Source of the DNA: Flavobacterium sp. | GTDB taxonomy: Bacteria > Bacteroidota > Bacteroidia > Flavobacteriales > Flavobacteriaceae | NCBI GenBank assembly: GCA_029946065.1 | Contig: JAQSDU010000018.1 | Span: 56,822 to 120,821, forward strand | Direction of reading: 5' to 3' | Length of the DNA stretch: 64,000 nucleotides | Shown here: positions 57,847 through 64,000 of the stretch, in pieces | How the letters are laid out: the number at the start of each line of letters is the position of its first letter | Numbering within the stretch: position 1 is the first letter of the stretch | Position numbers and translations under genes: made by a program | The notes under the pieces: generated by a model | The model's input: only the letters and a program-made list of their open reading frames with translations | The model's database searches: none | Told to the model about the DNA's origin: nothing

Positions 57847-58512
57847 ATGGTAAAAAACATGACTTTTTCAGAAGAAAATTACCTAAAAACCATTTATCAT
57901 CTGACGACGGTTTCAGAATCAGAAGTGAGTACCAATGCTATCGCCGAAAAAATGGAAACCAAAGCCTCATCGGTAACTGATATGCTAAAAAAACTGGCGG
58001 AAAAAGATTTGGTTTTTTACAAAAAATACCAAGGTGTTTCTTTAACAGAAAAAGGACAACTCGCCGCCAAAATGATCGTCAGAAAACACCGTTTATGGGA
58101 AGTTTTTTTGGTAGAAAAATTAGATTTTTCCTGGGATGAAGTGCATGATATCGCCGAACAACTCGAACACATCAAATCGGAAAAACTTATCAATAGGCTG
58201 GACGATTTTCTTGGAAATCCGACAGAAGATCCGCACGGCGATCCGATTCCCGACAGCAATGGCAGTTATGTAAAAGTTGAAAAACAATTACTTTCCGAAC
58301 TCGCAGAAAACCAAAGCGGAATTTGTGTGGGTGTAAAAGATACGTCGTCGGAATTTTTGCAATATCTCGACAAACAAAGCATTGCTTTAGGCTCGAACAT
58401 CAAATGTATTTCGAAAGAAATTTTTGATGCTTCTCTAAAAATAAAAGTAAATGAAAAGGAATTGACCATTTCCAATAAAATCGCGGCAAATCTTTTTGTG
58501 AAGTTGGTTTAA
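57847..58512 (+). CDS. DtxR/MntR-family metal-dependent regulator
   Basis: This 221-residue protein has an N-terminal winged helix (MTFSEENYLKTIYHL ... SSVTDMLKKLAEKDLV), a dimerisation and metal domain (RKHRLWEVFL, DEVHDIAEQLEH, NPTEDPHGDPIPD) and a C-terminal SH3-like FeoA domain. It is a repressor or activator that senses Fe(II) or Mn(II). Placed between mntH and the feo genes, it is probably their regulator. ATG 57847 or 57859 may be used. Its stop overlaps the convergent Cys-rich gene by 4 bases. Confidence 0.92.
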   Translation: MVKNMTFSEENYLKTIYHLTTVSESEVSTNAIAEKMETKASSVTDMLKKLAEKDLVFYKKYQGVSLTEKGQLAAKMIVRKHRLWEVFLVEKLDFSWDEVHDIAEQLEHIKSEKLINRLDDFLGNPTEDPHGDPIPDSNGSYVKVEKQLLSELAENQSGICVGVKDTSSEFLQYLDKQSIALGSNIKCISKEIFDASLKIKVNEKELTISNKIAANLFVKLV

Positions 58513-58634
58513 TGACAACCGCAGTCATCACTACCACAGTTCTTGGCTGATTTTTTCTTTTTAAAAAAGAATTTCCTCGCCAGAAAAAAAACGGCAATGG
58601 CCAATGCTGAAAATGCTAGAATTTCTTGTGCCAT
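58509..58634 (-). CDS. FeoB-associated Cys-rich membrane peptide
   Basis: This is a 41-residue ORF: one membrane helix (EILAFSALAIAVFFLARKF), a KKKK stretch, and a tail with three Cys (NCGSDDCGCH). It matches the small Cys-rich proteins often found after feoB. It begins 7 bases past the feoB stop and ends inside the dtxR stop from the other strand. The cysteines may bind iron during uptake. Confidence 0.85.
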   Translation of the reverse strand: MAQEILAFSALAIAVFFLARKFFFKKKKSAKNCGSDDCGCH

Positions 58635-58640
58635 AGTTTA

Positions 58641-60746
58641 CTATTTTAAAACCTGATAAGCAATCAACGCCACTAAATAGGCAAATCCGCTCATAAAAAA
58701 TAATTGAAAAGTGGGCCATTTCCAGGTATTGGTTTCTTTTTTGGTAATGGCAAGCGTACTGGCACATTGCATCGCAAAAGCATAAAAAAGCAACAATGAT
58801 ATCCCAGAAGCAAAATTGAAGATTTTTTTGCCATCGGGTGCCATTTCTGCCGCCATTTTTTCTTTTATCGGATCTTCATTGTCCGAATCACCCACACTAT
58901 AAATCGTAGCCAAAGTACCCACAAAAACTTCTCTTGCTGCAAATGAACTGATAATGGCTATGCCTATTTTCCAATCATATCCCAAAGGTTTGATAACCGG
59001 CTCAATACTTTTCCCCATGATTCCGATATAGGAATTTTCAAGCTTATAGGATGCTGTTGCTTCATCAATTTCGACGGAAGTCAAATTTTTTCCAGCTTTC
59101 ATCGTTTCATTTTGGACAATAGTATGCGCATTGCTAAAATTTTTCCCGGGACCATAAGATGCCAAAAACCAAAGAATCACCGAAATCGCCAAGATTATTT
59201 TTCCGGCCCCGAAGACAAAAGCTTTGGTTTTTTCGATCACGTTGAGTGCTACATTTTTAAAAAGCGGCAATTTGTAATTGGGCATTTCTACGATAAAGAA
59301 CGTCTTTCCTTTTATTTTGAGGATTTTATTTAAGATGTAAGCGGAAAAAATCGCCATCCCAAAACCGCACAAATACAAGAACATCAACGTAAGTCCTTGC
59401 GTATTAAAAACACCAAAGATTCGGGTTTTTGGAATTACGAGCGCTATGATAATTGAATAAACTGGTAATCGAGCAGAACAAGTTGTAAAAGGTGTGACCA
59501 AAATTGTAATGAGTCTTTCTTTCCAGTTTTCGATATTTCTAGTCGCCATAATCGCCGGAATCGCACAAGCTGTTCCAGAGATCAAAGGCACGACACTTTT
59601 GCCGGAGAGACCGAATTTTCGCATGATTTTGTCCATTAGAAAAACCACACGACTCATATACCCACTTTCTTCCAAAACAGAAATAAAGAGGAATAAAAAT
59701 GCAATTTGCGGAATAAAAATCACAATACCGCCAATTCCCGGAATGATACCTTGCGACAATAAATCGGTAAAAACACCTGCCGGAAGATGCGTAGCTGTAT
59801 ATGCGCTTAAAGATGCGAAAGTGTTGTCTATCCAATCCATCGGATAACTCGACCAGTCAAAAATCGATTGAAAAATCAGCATTAAAATCGCAGCGAATAT
59901 GATATAACCCCAAAATTTATGGGTGAGAATTCGATCTAATTTGGCGCGAATATCTTTGGCATTTGCGGTATCAATCGTTCGTCCTTCTTTCAAAACATCG
60001 TTGATGAACTGATACCGTTTGATGGTTTCTTTTTGCTGAAGGCGTTTTAATTCGGCGTTAGGTTTGGCGAAATTCTGCGTTTCCACCACATTTTTCTGCA
60101 AGTTTGAAAAGTTGACGTCTTGTGTAATGACGAGCCACAATTTGTATAACGACTGCGTCGGAAACGCTTTTCGCAACCCGTCAAAATATTCCTTGTCGAT
60201 GCTTGATGCGTTGAGGCATGGTGCTGTCGAAAGCGAATTATAGTCGATAATCAATTTTTTCAGGTATTCGATTCCGGTATTTTTTCTGGAACTGACGAGC
60301 GCAATTTTTGTTTTCAGATGCTCTTCAAGATAGGGAATATTGAGCGTAATGCCTTTCATCTCCATACGATCTGCCATATTGATGACGAGAATTGTAGGTA
60401 CTTCAAGGTCTTTTATCTGTGTGAAAAGCAGCAAGTTTCTTTTGAGGTTTTCCACATCGGTAACCAAAACAACCACGTCCGGAAAATCTTTATCGTTTTT
60501 GTTCATCAGCAACTCAATGACCACATTTTCATCGATTGAGTTGGCATTGAGACTGTATGTTCCGGGCAAATCTAGAATGGTTGCTTTAAATCCGAGCGGC
60601 AAACTGCAGGTTCCCGTCTTCTTTTCAACGGTAATGCCAGGGTAATTTCCAACTTGCTGTTTCAAGCCTGTAAGTTGGTTGAATACTGAAGTCTTTCCCG
60701 TGTTCGGATTCCCGATAAGTGCTACTTTGATACTTTGGTCCGACAT
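58641..60746 (-). CDS. feoB: Ferrous iron transporter FeoB
   Basis: This 701-residue protein has an N-terminal G domain with G1 (GNPNTGKTSVF), G3 (DLPGTYSL) and G4 (NMAD). A helical GDI-like spacer follows. The membrane part has two Gate/nucleoside-recognition halves (ESGYMSRVVFLMDKIMRKFG; PLISGTACAIPAIMATR). It takes up Fe(II) across the inner membrane. It follows feoA by 5 bases. Confidence 0.97.
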   Translation of the reverse strand: MSDQSIKVALIGNPNTGKTSVFNQLTGLKQQVGNYPGITVEKKTGTCSLPLGFKATILDLPGTYSLNANSIDENVVIELLMNKNDKDFPDVVVLVTDVENLKRNLLLFTQIKDLEVPTILVINMADRMEMKGITLNIPYLEEHLKTKIALVSSRKNTGIEYLKKLIIDYNSLSTAPCLNASSIDKEYFDGLRKAFPTQSLYKLWLVITQDVNFSNLQKNVVETQNFAKPNAELKRLQQKETIKRYQFINDVLKEGRTIDTANAKDIRAKLDRILTHKFWGYIIFAAILMLIFQSIFDWSSYPMDWIDNTFASLSAYTATHLPAGVFTDLLSQGIIPGIGGIVIFIPQIAFLFLFISVLEESGYMSRVVFLMDKIMRKFGLSGKSVVPLISGTACAIPAIMATRNIENWKERLITILVTPFTTCSARLPVYSIIIALVIPKTRIFGVFNTQGLTLMFLYLCGFGMAIFSAYILNKILKIKGKTFFIVEMPNYKLPLFKNVALNVIEKTKAFVFGAGKIILAISVILWFLASYGPGKNFSNAHTIVQNETMKAGKNLTSVEIDEATASYKLENSYIGIMGKSIEPVIKPLGYDWKIGIAIISSFAAREVFVGTLATIYSVGDSDNEDPIKEKMAAEMAPDGKKIFNFASGISLLLFYAFAMQCASTLAITKKETNTWKWPTFQLFFMSGFAYLVALIAYQVLK

Positions 60747-60751
60747 TGAAC

Positions 60752-60985
60752 TTAGGCTTTGATGATTTCGACTTCAATGACAGAAGCGGTTTCCAGTCTG
60801 ATGGCCAGATGACTGTCGTTGATATTTAGGAATAATGGATCACCAAAAGGCGCCACTTGCAGGATTTCAACAGTATTGCCGGGAAGACAGCCCATTTCTA
60901 TCAACTTCAATGGGATAAAGTTGATGTCAAAATCTTTTATGATGGCTTTTTCGCCTATTTCGAGTTGGGCTATTGTAGTTTGCAA
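60752..60985 (-). CDS. feoA: Ferrous iron transport accessory protein FeoA
   Basis: This 77-residue SH3-like protein (LIEMGCLPGNTVEILQVAPFGDP, HLAIRLETASVIEVE) helps FeoB. It is the first gene of the feoA-feoB-Cys-rich operon. A TAnnTTTG box and a small inverted repeat lie just upstream. Confidence 0.95.
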   Translation of the reverse strand: MQTTIAQLEIGEKAIIKDFDINFIPLKLIEMGCLPGNTVEILQVAPFGDPLFLNINDSHLAIRLETASVIEVEIIKA

Positions 60986-60988
60986 ACC

Positions 60989-61015
60989 TTATTTAGATTG
61001 AATAAAGCAAAGGTA
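60989..61015 (-). promoter_or_regulatory. feoA promoter and candidate operator
   Basis: TACCTTTG (61015-61008) on the minus strand matches TAnnTTTG. Downstream of it the sequence TTATT-N7-AATAA (60989-61005 on the plus strand) forms a short inverted repeat at the expected start of transcription, suitable for a metal repressor. The repeat is short and could be chance. Confidence 0.4.
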
Positions 61016-61074
61016 ATGATTTATTTGAGATGGCAGACAGCAGACAGTAGATTTCAGGGTTTGAGATTTGAAAA

Positions 61075-61746
61075 TTAATTTTCTTCGGTAAGCAATAGAT
61101 TAATGTCGGTGATAAGTTTTTGAATGTCATCCGGCTTTGTTCCGTCATAAAATCCACGAATGCGTTTTTTGGTATCGACAAGTATAAAATTTTCCGTGTG
61201 CACCATGTCATACATTTCGGCGGTACTACTCGTTTTTACTGCAAGATATGATTTCCTAGCGATGCCGTAAATGGCTTTTTTATCGCCTGTAACGAGATTC
61301 CATTTTGAATCGACAACACCTTTTTCTATCGCATATTTTTTCAAAACGGCAACATTATCGATGTCTGGTGTAACGGAATGCGAAAGCAGCATTACTTTTG
61401 GATTATTGAGAAAAGCTTTTTGCACATCCAAAAGATTTGCGGTCATTTTCGGACAAATAGATTGACAGGTGGTAAAGAAAAAATCGGCGACATAAATCTT
61501 GCCTTCGTAATCTTTTTGTGTAATTGTTTTGCCATTTTGATTGGTGAACGAAAAATCGTCAATGATGTGATTTTTGCTTTTGTATTGTACGGTAGAATCC
61601 ACCATTTCGGGATTCACATCCGATGGATTCATGATCGGAAGTGATTTTTTCGGATTCAGCAACTGGTACGAAATTGTTAGGAAAATAATTCCGAAACCGA
61701 GCATCGTGAAAAAGAAAATTCGGTATTTTTTAAAAATTTGTAACAT
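61075..61746 (-). CDS. SCO1/SenC family protein
   Basis: This 223-residue protein starts at ATG 61746 (MLQIFKKYRIFFF) and has one N-terminal membrane anchor. The thioredoxin-like domain has the copper/thiol motif FFFTTCQSICPKM, and His in NFILVDTKKRIRG's preceding HTEN (MVHTENF). SCO proteins help place copper in cytochrome c oxidase. Periplasmic. The upstream ATG at 61773 would overlap the promoter box. Confidence 0.9.
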   Translation of the reverse strand: MLQIFKKYRIFFFTMLGFGIIFLTISYQLLNPKKSLPIMNPSDVNPEMVDSTVQYKSKNHIIDDFSFTNQNGKTITQKDYEGKIYVADFFFTTCQSICPKMTANLLDVQKAFLNNPKVMLLSHSVTPDIDNVAVLKKYAIEKGVVDSKWNLVTGDKKAIYGIARKSYLAVKTSSTAEMYDMVHTENFILVDTKKRIRGFYDGTKPDDIQKLITDINLLLTEEN

Positions 61747-61762
61747 CGCTTGATTTTGGCTG

Positions 61763-61770
61763 CAAAAATA
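61763..61770 (-). promoter_or_regulatory. Candidate -7 box of the SCO gene
   Basis: TATTTTTG on the minus strand matches TAnnTTTG and lies 16 bases before ATG 61746. Confidence 0.45.
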
Positions 61771-61826
61771 CAAAAGCCATCTTGGAATCTATGGGTTAAC
61801 AGCAATAATTATAACATCATTTAACA

Positions 61827-61855
61827 TTGTTTGAAAAGTAAATTCGATAAATTTG
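61827..61855 (+). promoter_or_regulatory. Candidate promoter of the M13 peptidase gene
   Basis: TTG (61827-61829) and TAAATTTG (61848-61855) are 18 bases apart. ATG 61876 lies 20 bases after the -7 box. Confidence 0.5.
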
Positions 61856-61875
61856 TGACTGAAAAACAAAATTTT

Positions 61876-63939
61876 ATGAAAATAAATCTGAACAAACAAT
61901 TACTTTTTGTGATTCCTGCAATAATTGGATTTGCAGAGACACAGGCACAAACTACGCCGAACAAAAAAGAACCGGGTATCAATGTTTCCTACATGGATAA
62001 AAAAGTCACGCCAAACAACGACTTCTTTCGCTTCGTTAACGGCACTTGGCTCGACCAGACCGAAATTCCTGCAGACAAAACCACTTGGGGAAGTTTCAAC
62101 GAATTGCGCCAAAATACCGATAAAGATGCGTTGGCCATACTCAAAGGAGCTGCGAAAAACCCGAAATACAAGTCCAATACTGATCAGGGAAAAGCCATAA
62201 GCGTTTATAAATCGGTAATGGATACTATCGCAAGGAACAAAAAAGGTATCGCGCCATTGCAGCCTTATCTGGCGAAAATTAACGCTGTAAAAAACATCAA
62301 AGAATTACAGGCTTTAATGATTGAAATGGAACCTGTTGGTGGCGTTGGCTTTTTTGGAGCTGGCGTTGGACCGGATGACAAAAACAGTAACCGCAATGTT
62401 GTTGGTGTAGATCCGGGATCACTTGGATTGCCAGACCGCGATTATTATGTTTCTGACGATAAAGATTCTAAAGAAAAAAGAGATAAATATGTTTTGCACA
62501 TAGCGAGAATGCTACAATTTTTGGGCGAAAAACCTGCGGAAGCAAAAGCCGATGCCAATAAAATCCTTGCTTTGGAAATCGCCATGGCAAAACCGAGATT
62601 TGACCGTGTAGAAAGACGCGACAGCAGAAAATCATACAATCCAATGTCGGTTGCAGGTTTACAGCAAGCAATGCCATCGATTAACTGGAATGCATATTTG
62701 ACAGGAATTGGACTTCCAAAAATTGATTCTGTGATTGTTTCTCAACCGAAATATATGGCAGCATTGGACGCTGTCTTTAAAGAAAATAAAGTCGCCGATT
62801 GGAAAGCATATATGCGTTGGATGTTACTCAACAAATCTTCGGGACAATTGTCAACAGCCATTGAAACCGCCAACTGGGAGTTCTACGGAAAAACCTTAAC
62901 CGGTGCTTTAAAACAAAGACCGCGTGAGGAAAAAGCATTACAGGTTGTCAATGGAACTGTCGGTGAAGCACTTGGGAAATTATATGTAGAGCAAAAATTT
63001 CCTGCCGAAGCAAAAGCAAAAGCCGAGAAAATGATCCACAACGTAATCCTTGCGTTCCAGAATCGTATTAACAATTTGCCTTGGATGTCGCCAGAAACAA
63101 AAGTTGCTGCCGTTGCTAAACTCAACAAACTTACTGTAAAAATTGGTTATCCTGATCAATGGAAAGACTATTCTCTGCTTACTGTGAAAAGTCCGGAAGA
63201 AGGAGGCACCTATTTTGACAACATGAAAAACGTTGCGAAATGGCGTTACAACGAAAACATAGCCGAACTCAACAAGCCCGTTGACAAGACAAAATGGGGT
63301 ATGTCGCCACAAACCGTAAATGCTTATTACAATCCTTCTTTCAATGAAATTGTTTTTCCTGCGGCAATTTTACAACCACCTTTCTATAATTATATGGCGG
63401 ATGAAGCCGTGAATTATGGCGGTATCGGTGCCGTAATCGGTCATGAAATTTCACATGGTTTTGACGATTCTGGCGCACGTTACAACGCTGAAGGCAATTT
63501 AGTCGATTGGTGGACAGCAGATGATTTAAAACAATTTTCGTCGCTTACTGGTGCTCTTGCAGACCAATACAGCGCTCTGCAACCATTGCCTGGCACTTTC
63601 GTGGATGGGAAATTTACGCTTGGTGAAAATATTGGGGATTTAGGTGGCGTGAATGCAGCTTACGACGGATTGCAATTGTATCTAAAAGAAAATGGCAATC
63701 CTGGATTAATCGACGGGTACACACCAGAGCAGCGTTTCTTTATATCATGGGCGACCATCTGGCGTTCAAAAATGCGCGATGAAGCGTTGAAAAGTCAAGT
63801 GAAAACGGATCCGCACTCTCCTGGATTATACCGCGGATATGTGCCTTTGCAAAATGTAGATGTGTTTTATGATGCCTTTCATATCGTTCCGGGAGACGGA
63901 ATGTATGTAGCGCCTGAAAAACGTGTGAAGATTTGGTAA
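61876..63939 (+). CDS. M13 family zinc metallopeptidase (PepO/neprilysin type)
   Basis: This 687-residue protein starts at ATG 61876 (MKINLNKQLLFVIPAIIGF) with a signal peptide ending TQAQ; the open frame from TTG 61831 includes the promoter. The zinc site is VIGHEISHGFDDSG, with the third ligand Glu in LGENIGDLGGV. The substrate motif NAYYNP, the aromatic VFPAAILQPPFY and the final KRVKIW are typical. It cleaves small peptides, probably in the periplasm. No sorting domain is present. Confidence 0.95.
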   Translation: MKINLNKQLLFVIPAIIGFAETQAQTTPNKKEPGINVSYMDKKVTPNNDFFRFVNGTWLDQTEIPADKTTWGSFNELRQNTDKDALAILKGAAKNPKYKSNTDQGKAISVYKSVMDTIARNKKGIAPLQPYLAKINAVKNIKELQALMIEMEPVGGVGFFGAGVGPDDKNSNRNVVGVDPGSLGLPDRDYYVSDDKDSKEKRDKYVLHIARMLQFLGEKPAEAKADANKILALEIAMAKPRFDRVERRDSRKSYNPMSVAGLQQAMPSINWNAYLTGIGLPKIDSVIVSQPKYMAALDAVFKENKVADWKAYMRWMLLNKSSGQLSTAIETANWEFYGKTLTGALKQRPREEKALQVVNGTVGEALGKLYVEQKFPAEAKAKAEKMIHNVILAFQNRINNLPWMSPETKVAAVAKLNKLTVKIGYPDQWKDYSLLTVKSPEEGGTYFDNMKNVAKWRYNENIAELNKPVDKTKWGMSPQTVNAYYNPSFNEIVFPAAILQPPFYNYMADEAVNYGGIGAVIGHEISHGFDDSGARYNAEGNLVDWWTADDLKQFSSLTGALADQYSALQPLPGTFVDGKFTLGENIGDLGGVNAAYDGLQLYLKENGNPGLIDGYTPEQRFFISWATIWRSKMRDEALKSQVKTDPHSPGLYRGYVPLQNVDVFYDAFHIVPGDGMYVAPEKRVKIW

Positions 63940-63945
63940 TCTGAG

Positions 63946-64000
63946 AAGGTTTAAGGTTTAAGGTTTAAGGTTTAAGGTTTAAGGTTTAAGGTTTAAGGTT
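63946..64000. repeat. Heptamer tandem array AAGGTTT at the window edge
   Basis: The unit AAGGTTT is repeated without error for 55 bases (nearly eight copies) and runs off the end of the window. It begins 7 bases after the M13 peptidase stop. Related but imperfect words occur at 12096-12140. Confidence 0.9.

Noticed and set aside
60989..61005. Strong IdeR/DtxR box upstream of feoA
   Set aside because: The inverted repeat is only 5 bp per arm and lacks the known iron-box consensus, so it is kept only as a weak operator candidate.
1..64000. Mobile element, phage or defence island
   Set aside because: No transposase, integrase, phage, toxin-antitoxin or restriction genes are seen; the content is core metabolism throughout.

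Overview
The window looks like chromosomal DNA of a member of the Flavobacteriaceae, most likely a Flavobacterium or close relative. The signs are AT-rich DNA, Bacteroidota promoters (TTTG / TAnnTTTG) with no clear Shine-Dalgarno sites, two proteins with type IX secretion sorting domains, the gliding lipoprotein GldH, a two-subunit di-heme type SdhCAB complex, lycopene cyclase, and RNA elements that resemble the Flavo-1 motif. I see no rRNA, tRNA, insertion sequence, prophage, integrase or CRISPR array. Almost everything is housekeeping or core metabolism.

Layout. 1-3.5 kb: end of a delta-60-repeat T9SS cargo protein, then a TPR sensor kinase and its NarL-type response regulator. 3.5-7.1 kb: sdhCAB. 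7.4-12.9 kb: HMG-CoA synthase family protein, a two-gene membrane/secreted pair, aminopeptidase P and an alpha/beta hydrolase. 12.9-22.8 kb: an ABC ATPase with a small membrane partner, an AddB-like nuclease, an OmpA/TSP3 outer-membrane protein, kbl and an AddA-like helicase-nuclease. 23-31.4 kb: superoxide dismutase, DNA methyl-cysteine transferase, a serine hydrolase, a 3'-5' exonuclease, a T9SS subtilase, a SpmA/SpmB-like membrane protein and a DUF1569-like protein. 31.4-39.8 kb: scoAB, PBP1A, gldH, a RicT/PSP1 protein, a TrhO protein with an extra C-terminal domain, and a bacilliredoxin. 39.9-53.7 kb: complete trp and his biosynthetic operons in tandem on the minus strand. 53.7-64 kb: lycopene cyclase, a putative outer-membrane protein, a Mn/Fe uptake block (mntH-USP, dtxR, a Cys-rich Feo peptide, feoB, feoA), a SCO protein and an M13 peptidase.

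The clearest regulatory result is that both amino-acid operons start with short leader peptides and attenuators. trpL (46409-46477) encodes a 22-residue peptide with a Trp-Trp pair and a final Trp. hisL (53597-53653) encodes an 18-residue peptide with four consecutive His codons. Each is followed by a terminator hairpin, and in each the 3' part of the leader ORF can pair with the 5' arm of the terminator to make an antiterminator. Because trp follows his directly with no other terminator seen, his read-through transcripts should also meet the trp attenuator.

Other points of interest are three copies of a structured RNA element with compensatory base changes, one of them followed by a strong terminator; a TrhO rhodanese fused to a domain that looks like the C-terminal barrel of U32 peptidases, the family of TrhP, which makes the same tRNA modification; an Nramp transporter fused to a universal-stress domain; and a set of short repeated 'word' sequences that fill many intergenic gaps, including single loosened junctions inside otherwise overlapping operons.
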